DNA from: Bacteroidales bacterium
GTDB taxonomy: Bacteria > Bacteroidota > Bacteroidia > Bacteroidales > P3
Direction of reading: 5' to 3'
NCBI GenBank assembly: GCA_024681475.1
Contig: JAILAT010000044.1
Location: 1-49,506 of the forward strand
Length of the DNA: 49,506 nt
Shown here: in pieces, positions 44,077-49,506 of the stretch
Layout: each line of letters starts with the position of its first letter
How positions within the stretch are numbered: position 1 is the stretch's first letter
Made by a program: the position numbers and the translations under genes
The notes under the pieces: model-generated
Database searches by the model: none
Told to the model about the DNA's origin: nothing
The model's input: only the letters and a program-made list of their open reading frames with translations

Positions 44077-44122
44077 TAAGCAAGCGGGGCTGATATCTTA
44101 AGATATCAGCCCCGCTTGCTTA
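44077..44122. terminator. Perfect 46-base palindrome, bidirectional terminator
   Basis: Two 23-base arms are exact complements with no loop (arm from TAAGCAAGCGGGG to the centre CTTAAG). It lies 20 bases after the comEC stop and 19 bases from the convergent permease stop, so it would stop transcription from both sides. Each exit side is only moderately A/T-rich. Confidence 0.8.
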
Positions 44123-44140
44123 TGATAGTTATGTAGTCAA

Positions 44141-45028
44141 TTAAACAGTATCAATGAAATTACGTTCGGCTTTAGAGAAAACCAACAAGCCAATAAACAT
44201 GGTAACCACAAGGCATCCAAGACAATAAAACAGACCCATCCAGTCCATCGAGCCTATACCCGTTATGGAATAACGCCACGATTCAAAGACACCGCTAAGA
44301 GGATTGAGACGAACGACCCATCCATAGCTTTTGTTAGCCGTAAGGCTCATCGGGTAGATAATAGGAGTAGCATACATTAAAAGGCTTATCCCAAAACCAA
44401 CCAAGTTGTTTAGGTCACGGTATTTCACTGTCATTGATGATATTATCATACCCCATGACATAGCAGTCAGTGCAATCAGCAACAAATAGACAGGGAATAA
44501 CGCCAACTCCCAATGAGGGCAAAGTGGTGCGCCAGTGATGACATAATAGACATAAACCACTATAAGCAGCAATAATTGGATACCGAAAGTGACCAACGAA
44601 GATGTCATGCCTGCCAGCGGTATAATGAGGCGTGGGAAATAGACCTTTCCGAAGATACCTGCATTTGCAGCCAACACATTGCTGTTCTGCCCGAAACAAG
44701 CATTAAAATAGTTCCACATCAAGATACCGCTCAGATAGAACACCGCCTGCGGCACTCCGCCAGTCGATATTCCTGCCAGCCCACCAAATACAAACATGTA
44801 CATCACTGTAGTAAAAATTGGACTAATGAAAAACCATGCGAGGCCCAATACTGTCTGCTTGTAAACAGTCACGATATTACGTCGCACATAGATGCTAAAC
44901 AAATCGCGATATTCCCACATCTCCCTGAGGTTGAATTCCATAAACTTCTTCCTGGGCTCAAGGATTGCAGTCCATTGCCCCTGGTCGAGAGGCCGGTTGG
45001 TTTTAACTCCTTTATTCTTTTGTTTCAT
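44141..45028 (-). CDS. ABC-2 type polysaccharide exporter permease, Wzm-like
   Basis: This 295-residue protein has the ABC-2 membrane domain: an N-terminal cytoplasmic part (LREMWEYRDLFSIYVRRNIVTVYKQ), then six hydrophobic segments beginning GLAWFFISPIFTTVMYMFVF and ending GLFYCLGCLVVTMFIGLLVF. The KQTVLG-LAW pattern and the YFPRLIIPLA segment are hallmarks of O-antigen/capsule exporters such as Wzm, TagG and KpsM. The partner ATPase (Wzt, TagH or KpsT) is not adjacent. It is 241 bases downstream of the next gene on the strand and may have its own promoter. Confidence 0.87.
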   Translation of the reverse strand: MKQKNKGVKTNRPLDQGQWTAILEPRKKFMEFNLREMWEYRDLFSIYVRRNIVTVYKQTVLGLAWFFISPIFTTVMYMFVFGGLAGISTGGVPQAVFYLSGILMWNYFNACFGQNSNVLAANAGIFGKVYFPRLIIPLAGMTSSLVTFGIQLLLLIVVYVYYVITGAPLCPHWELALFPVYLLLIALTAMSWGMIISSMTVKYRDLNNLVGFGISLLMYATPIIYPMSLTANKSYGWVVRLNPLSGVFESWRYSITGIGSMDWMGLFYCLGCLVVTMFIGLLVFSKAERNFIDTV

Positions 45029-45269
45029 CTATATTGTTTTTTTTATTCTATCAGCAACTTAATAATAACACACCCCTGATTCTGTGCTCTTTGTATAGCA
45101 TTCCTGATAATAAAAACAAGCCATAAAAAAGACAAAGTATGTCAAATTGCATAATAGTAAAGAGGTTCGTAAATTGTAAAAGCGCATACATGTATGAACA
45201 TTAAATACAAAACAAACATCCCTTAGACATAATCAATAAAAAGGAGTCTTCTAACAATGTTTCCCAATG
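45029..45269 (-). other. Intergenic region between permease and DUF5672 gene
   Basis: This 241-base AT-rich spacer has no convincing reading frame. It contains a perfect 12-base palindrome (CATACATGTATG, 45185-45196) that could be an operator for the permease gene. No full -33/-7 promoter match is seen on the minus strand; the nearest -7-like string is TACTTTG at one base short. Confidence 0.45.
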
Positions 45270-46058
45270 TCATACAATATAATCTTGCCAGAATAATTCG
45301 TATTCATACTTTCTCCAAGCATGACAGCCAAATGGCAATTGTTGAGTTATTGAATATAGATATGATGGTTGTTTCTCAAAAGCAAAACGAGCAGCCATTT
45401 CAGGCGTAGGCATTTTAGCTCGCAACTTCGTGTTGGAGAGAAAACTACTAAGGAATATATCCTCAAATAATGTGGGGTCTTTTTTGTAATAAGAGACTGT
45501 ATTTTGATAGCCACGCGAGTAAAAGAACTTGTATATTCTATTCTTTAGTGTCGGTTCAAGATTCAACTGATTAGCATCCCTCACATGACCTTTATGACCG
45601 AGAACCTCTATAAAATGCTGAATTCGCCTCAATGAGAAGCCACCATTCCCCACGCCAGCAAACTCCAAAAAGCCATCATCATTCTTTTCAATCCATGGTG
45701 CACCAATATAGTCATAGCCCTTATCACACCACTCATCCAATTCGTCGCGAAATACCCATGCGTCCAATTGGTATATAAGCATATATTCGTATTTGGCAAA
45801 TCGTTTATAGAAATCTTTGTCAAGCATGAGGAGGTTATAACCAGCAATGCCATAAAAAAACGAGGGAACAAAATCCTCTCTTATGATACTTATACAATAA
45901 TGAGACGCTATTTCTTGATATTGGCAAATATCAACTTCTTTATTTGTCACAATACAAATAGGATGTTGGCCTAACACGTGACAACATTGACGAAATGACT
46001 TTTGTTGCCATTGATTGGGATTGGATTCGAATAGAGGTACAACTATTATGTTACTCAT
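45270..46058 (-). CDS. DUF5672 family protein
   Basis: This 262-residue protein begins MSNIIVVPLFESNPNQWQQK. It matches the DUF5672 pattern, with YEYMLIYQLDAWVFRDELDEW, a GYDYIGAPWIE segment and GVGNGGFSLRRIQHFIEVL. DUF5672 proteins occur almost only in glycan loci and look like GT-A-type glycosyltransferases: the YQLDAWVF segment could hold the metal-binding aspartate. The gene is one base from the GT2-GT32 gene stop-to-start direction, so they are cotranscribed. Specificity is unknown. Confidence 0.75.
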   Translation of the reverse strand: MSNIIVVPLFESNPNQWQQKSFRQCCHVLGQHPICIVTNKEVDICQYQEIASHYCISIIREDFVPSFFYGIAGYNLLMLDKDFYKRFAKYEYMLIYQLDAWVFRDELDEWCDKGYDYIGAPWIEKNDDGFLEFAGVGNGGFSLRRIQHFIEVLGHKGHVRDANQLNLEPTLKNRIYKFFYSRGYQNTVSYYKKDPTLFEDIFLSSFLSNTKLRAKMPTPEMAARFAFEKQPSYLYSITQQLPFGCHAWRKYEYELFWQDYIV

Positions 46059-46059
46059 T

Positions 46060-47703
46060 CTATCTATAGCCTTTAAACAAAGGAGTAATCCTTTTGTCTT
46101 GAAGTATTTTATTATGGTATTTTAGACATAGGGGATGGAATAATCCGCCTTGAAGATGAAGCCAGGGTATGGGATAGTTATTTCCCTCTCCAAATGGATC
46201 AGTAGCAGGATGCGCTTTTACCGCTTCGTAATAATTATCCAATCGTCTGTTTTGTTCAGCGAACCACTCATCGGTCAGTTTGGTATGTGGTCGGCATATT
46301 AATGCCCCATTACCAACTAACAAAGGCCATTTTTGTTTTACTTCAAGTTTTAAAACCAGGTCATCAATATCTCTATATGCGCTACATTCGCCATTTAACT
46401 CCGGATAGCCTATAATATATTTGTCCGATTTGTTTAATGTGTCAAAGCATTCTGACCAGGAGTGTTCAATTGTTTTAATATCACAATATCCTCCACCATA
46501 GAAATGCATAAAATATCCTCGAAGATAGTCGGATTTATGATTCAGTGACAAATATTGGAATGCCGGATGCAAAGGGTGGTCGGGCAAAATGTATTCATCC
46601 AGATTATTTGGTGTAATTAGTTTTACGGGGACACCAGCGTTTTGAACCATCTTATCAAAACAACGTTTTCTACTCTCCGGCATCTCATTTGTCCCTGTCC
46701 AAAAACAATAGATTACTCTTTCGACTGGTTTTGAGATACTGATGGAATCATCAATGTCAGAGTTGTAGGACAGAAAAGTATCTTTATACAAATCAGCTTT
46801 AAATTTGTATGGCAAGCATCTATAGCGCAAACACCTCAAAATATCCATTGCCTTGAAAAAGAAATCTTCAAGCCATCTTGTATGCCATTTGATGAAATTC
46901 AATGGATGCAATATGGCGTTGCCGACTCGATACTCTCTTGAACCAATTATTCTATCCTGTTTGTATTTTATGAAGTTGTGAAAAATCTTATAACTATACT
47001 GTTCGGGATTTAATCCCCTACGGATGCATGCCTCGTGATAGACAATAATATTCCAGTAAAGGCAAATGTAATTGTCAGCTCCATGACTGACAGACTTGTT
47101 AGTAATGCGGTAGTTATATAATAACTTGTCAAGAACAACCCATTTCCCAACCTCTTCCATTAGTAGCAATATTTCCTGGTCGTCACCATATGCGTTTTCC
47201 TTGTTTAGGCCTTTGGTCTTTTGATAAAACGACTTTTTGAAAGAAACAAATGCTTCCGGTTGAAAATCGCCATTGGTCAAATAGCTCTCACCTGCAGGAA
47301 TTTGAAGCAGTCTACTCTCATATTGAACGTTCATTTTCTCGTCACAACTGTAATGCCGCGATGAAACTAATGCTGCATCTGGATTGTCTTGATGAGCCCT
47401 TGCCATACATTCCAATGCCTCGGGCTGAAGTGTGTCGTCAGCATCGAGAAACCCGAATACATCGCCATGACATTCCTCAATCAAGCGCCATTTCGTATAG
47501 GTACAACCTCTGTTTTGCTCGTTATAATAAATATGAATTCTATTATCGTCACTATATTTCTCGTATATCTTCCGAGAAGCATCTATTGACCCGTCATCGA
47601 CAATGACAATCTCCCAGTCCGTATATGTCTGGGCAAACACACTGTCAATAGCATCTTGGAGATGATGTCCGTTATTATAGTTTGCAATAAGAACTGAAAA
47701 CAT
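46060..47703 (-). CDS. Fusion glycosyltransferase: GT2 plus GT32/Caps_synth-like
   Basis: This 547-residue protein joins two transferase domains. Residues 1-250 are GT2 (MFSVLIANYNNGHHLQDAID, then VIVDDGSIDAS, GFLDADDTLQPEAL and NAYGDDQEILLLMEEVG). Residues 330-547 are GT32/Caps_synth-like (VIYCFWTGTNEMPESRKRCF, SLNHKSDYLRGYFMHFYGGG, then YCDIKTIEHS). The second domain keeps one Asp but has Lys where many GT32 have the second Asp of D-x-D. A bifunctional enzyme could add two sugars in turn. The gene is AT-rich compared with the left part of the window. Confidence 0.85.
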   Translation of the reverse strand: MFSVLIANYNNGHHLQDAIDSVFAQTYTDWEIVIVDDGSIDASRKIYEKYSDDNRIHIYYNEQNRGCTYTKWRLIEECHGDVFGFLDADDTLQPEALECMARAHQDNPDAALVSSRHYSCDEKMNVQYESRLLQIPAGESYLTNGDFQPEAFVSFKKSFYQKTKGLNKENAYGDDQEILLLMEEVGKWVVLDKLLYNYRITNKSVSHGADNYICLYWNIIVYHEACIRRGLNPEQYSYKIFHNFIKYKQDRIIGSREYRVGNAILHPLNFIKWHTRWLEDFFFKAMDILRCLRYRCLPYKFKADLYKDTFLSYNSDIDDSISISKPVERVIYCFWTGTNEMPESRKRCFDKMVQNAGVPVKLITPNNLDEYILPDHPLHPAFQYLSLNHKSDYLRGYFMHFYGGGYCDIKTIEHSWSECFDTLNKSDKYIIGYPELNGECSAYRDIDDLVLKLEVKQKWPLLVGNGALICRPHTKLTDEWFAEQNRRLDNYYEAVKAHPATDPFGEGNNYPIPWLHLQGGLFHPLCLKYHNKILQDKRITPLFKGYR

Positions 47704-47725
47704 AATTGATGTTTTTGAGTTATTC

Positions 47726-48655
47726 TTAACGATGTGCTATTTTGTATCTAACTATTATTCTGTCAATATCTGCTTTGATAAATTTTATCCAATCGGATTT
47801 GTAATGTTTTTTATATTTATGATAGTTAAGTAATATTTTAGGTATGCCACGTAAGCCAGAAACAAAAAATGAGTATCTCAAATCGCGAATATCTATTTCT
47901 CTCTGCAATGCTGGTGGACAAGGATATCCCTGCATATTACCATGTTCCAAATCATAAATGTTGATTCTAGGTGGATCCAGAAAAGCATCTCCTAAACCGA
48001 CCTTTTGATTGTTATGGATTCGGTAATCCATTAATGGTTCTTTAATATAGCCCAGGCTGTTATTTAGAATTGCCTCCAGTGCAAGAATGTAATCGTGATA
48101 CATTTGGGTAGGATAATTGAAGTTACATATGACTTCTTTACGAATAGCCATCGTTGCACCCCAAGAACGACCACCAGTTACGAATACATTCAATAAATAA
48201 CCATTGTCGCATAGTTGTAACCCATAATTGTCGAGACCTAAACTTTCGAAGAGCGTATACCTGGAACACGGTTGGTCGTTAGTGTCAATCAGTGTTGCAT
48301 TTGAAAACACAACTTTTTTTTGTGGATGAGTGTTGAAATATTCATAAAAAGTTTCCACTTTATTCGGAAACCATATATCGTCTTGGTCGGATAAGAACTT
48401 TATGTCTCCTTTGCATAAATTGAGAGCTTTCTCAAAGTTCATCCTAACACCAAGATTGTCTTCGTTTATTATTAAACGAACCAAAATGTTAGGATTTCTA
48501 GAAGCAAATGTCTCGATAATTTGTACAGTGCTGTCTGTAGATTTGTCATCGCATATTACAATTTCATCTACAGGAAGAGTCTGATTTGCTATTGATTCGA
48601 GTTGCCGATTGACAAACTTCTCTCCATTATATGTACATATGGCAACTGAAATCAT
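47726..48655 (-). CDS. GT2-family glycosyltransferase, rhamnosyltransferase-like
   Basis: This 309-residue GT-A enzyme begins MISVAICTYNGEKFVNRQLE, followed by EIVICDDKSTDST and the metal-binding FLSDQDDIWFPNK near residue 90. ATLIDTNDQPCSRY and YILALEAILNNSLGY are typical of GT2 members near WbbL/RfbF-like rhamnosyltransferases. Sugar specificity is not certain. The stop is 22 bases before the fusion gene. Its start overlaps the upstream GT2 stop as ATGA. Confidence 0.86.
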   Translation of the reverse strand: MISVAICTYNGEKFVNRQLESIANQTLPVDEIVICDDKSTDSTVQIIETFASRNPNILVRLIINEDNLGVRMNFEKALNLCKGDIKFLSDQDDIWFPNKVETFYEYFNTHPQKKVVFSNATLIDTNDQPCSRYTLFESLGLDNYGLQLCDNGYLLNVFVTGGRSWGATMAIRKEVICNFNYPTQMYHDYILALEAILNNSLGYIKEPLMDYRIHNNQKVGLGDAFLDPPRINIYDLEHGNMQGYPCPPALQREIDIRDLRYSFFVSGLRGIPKILLNYHKYKKHYKSDWIKFIKADIDRIIVRYKIAHR

Positions 48656-49506
48656 TGGATTATATTATTATGTTTGCGGAAATCTCCTATTTTTATTATT
48701 ATTTTGGATAATAATTCAAAACGCTTTGTAAACATTTTTCCAATTCTAAATTCTTTTGTGGATAATAGGTCGTTAATCTGTTTATATGCTAATTCTAACT
48801 GATTTTGCTTATTTTTTAGTATGATCAGTTGATCTACAAATGGATAATATAGTTCTAAATGATTTTTGACCAACTGAGATAATAATATTTTTTGCTTACT
48901 ATCGGTATTGTGTATCATAGAGTCATTATGCTGTCTATAAAAGAATAGAGTGTCGTCTAATTGTACTACTTTATCGTCAGGATTGAGTAAAGACAGCCAA
49001 AAGTCCCAATCCTCAAAACCATAAATCATATTAGGGTTATACCCGATAGTCTTGTCATAATCAATTCGTTTGAAAAATGCAGCACAAAAAATCAAATTAG
49101 ACCATAGGAGTTTGTCAAATGAATATTTGGGCAAATCCCATTTTTCGTTGATATCACCGAACTTATTGGCATTACAATAAACGACTTTCGTATCTGGTTG
49201 AGAAATGAAAACATCTATTGCTTTTTCAAGATATGTATCACCAATCAAATCATCGGAATCAAGAGGAAGAATATAATAACCGCTTGATTTTTTTATACCG
49301 AAATTCCTGGCGACACTTAAACCTTCGTTCTTTTTTTTATAGTATTTAAATCTTAAATCTCGTTTACAATAATCTAATGAAATATCTTCAGTATTGTCAG
49401 GTGATCCATCATTGACAATTATGCATTCCCAGTTTTGATACTTTTGTGCCATTACTGAGTCTAATGTTTCAGATAGAAATATGGCTTGGTTATAACAAGG
49501 AATAAT
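48652..49506 (-). CDS. GT2-family glycosyltransferase (partial, runs off the right edge)
   Basis: Reading from the right edge gives IIPCYNQAIFLSETLDSVMA, so the true start lies outside the window just beyond position 49506. The visible 284 residues include the nucleotide motif CIIVNDGSPDNTED, a LPLDSDDLIGDTYL metal site, and GFEDWDFWLSLLNPDDKVV with the catalytic E-D. A Met at 49452 is internal and should not be used as the start. The C-terminal 80 residues are lysine-rich and divergent. Base composition is very AT-rich. It belongs to the same minus-strand glycan operon. Confidence 0.9.
   Translation of the reverse strand: MIPCYNQAIFLSETLDSVMAQKYQNWECIIVNDGSPDNTEDISLDYCKRDLRFKYYKKKNEGLSVARNFGIKKSSGYYILPLDSDDLIGDTYLEKAIDVFISQPDTKVVYCNANKFGDINEKWDLPKYSFDKLLWSNLIFCAAFFKRIDYDKTIGYNPNMIYGFEDWDFWLSLLNPDDKVVQLDDTLFFYRQHNDSMIHNTDSKQKILLSQLVKNHLELYYPFVDQLIILKNKQNQLELAYKQINDLLSTKEFRIGKMFTKRFELLSKIIIKIGDFRKHNNIIQ

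Noticed and set aside
1..49506. tRNA, rRNA, insertion sequence or phage genes
   Set aside because: Reading both strands, I found no T-loop GTTCGA-type tRNA pattern, no rRNA-like block, and no transposase or integrase. A dedicated tRNA scan was not possible.

Overview
The window is a chromosomal segment of a Bacteroidales bacterium, most likely from the Prevotellaceae or a near relative. The evidence is a set of phylum-typical families (DUF5683, a DUF3276 PUR-like protein, GldI-like FKBP lipoproteins, a LID-less adenylate kinase, a ComEC lacking the nuclease-like domain), promoters of the -33 TTTG / -7 TAnnTTTG type, and few Shine-Dalgarno sequences. Genus-level placement is inference. No rRNA, tRNA, CRISPR array or insertion sequence was seen, and no gap between genes exceeds about 300 bases.

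Layout. (1) Positions 1-12302 are mostly on the minus strand. A TPR protein, an outer-membrane barrel and the first codons of folC form one run. DUF5683, parB, parA and a DUF3276 protein form a chromosome-segregation run. An L-cysteine desulfidase/serine dehydratase-like enzyme, a deoxyhypusine-synthase-like enzyme and dnaB follow. (2) Positions 12490-22065 are on the plus strand and hold housekeeping genes: a barrel protein, coaD, recG, a TPR protein, a DHH phosphoesterase, two FKBP lipoproteins, adk, obg and a PAP2 phosphatase. (3) dus and cvpA (22011-23504, minus) share a promoter that diverges from the next block. (4) Positions 23767-39515 (plus) are an exopolysaccharide or capsule locus. 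It holds a WecG/TagA-type transferase, a Wza-like lipoprotein, a Wzc-like BY-kinase with a Gly-Tyr tail, two tandem barrel-OmpA proteins, five further glycosyltransferases, a Wzy-like polymerase, a DUF218 protein and an O-acyltransferase. (5) Positions 39600-44057 (plus) hold a TPR lipoprotein, an M20 peptidase and comEC. (6) Positions 44141-49506 (minus) hold an ABC-2 polysaccharide exporter permease, then an AT-rich glycosyltransferase island that runs off the right edge.

How the genes work together. In region 4 the WecG-like enzyme and the other transferases would build a lipid-linked repeat unit, Wzy would polymerise it, Wzc would control chain length by autophosphorylation of its tyrosine tail, and the Wza-like lipoprotein would act in export. 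The twin barrel-OmpA proteins sit directly after wza-wzc and are the best candidates for an uncharacterised outer-membrane and peptidoglycan-anchored part of the exporter. No flippase, initiating phosphoglycosyltransferase or Wzt-type ATPase is encoded inside the window, so the locus is either completed elsewhere or unusual. Regions 4 and 6 converge on the unrelated comEC side and end at strong hairpins, including a perfect 46-base palindrome between comEC and the permease.
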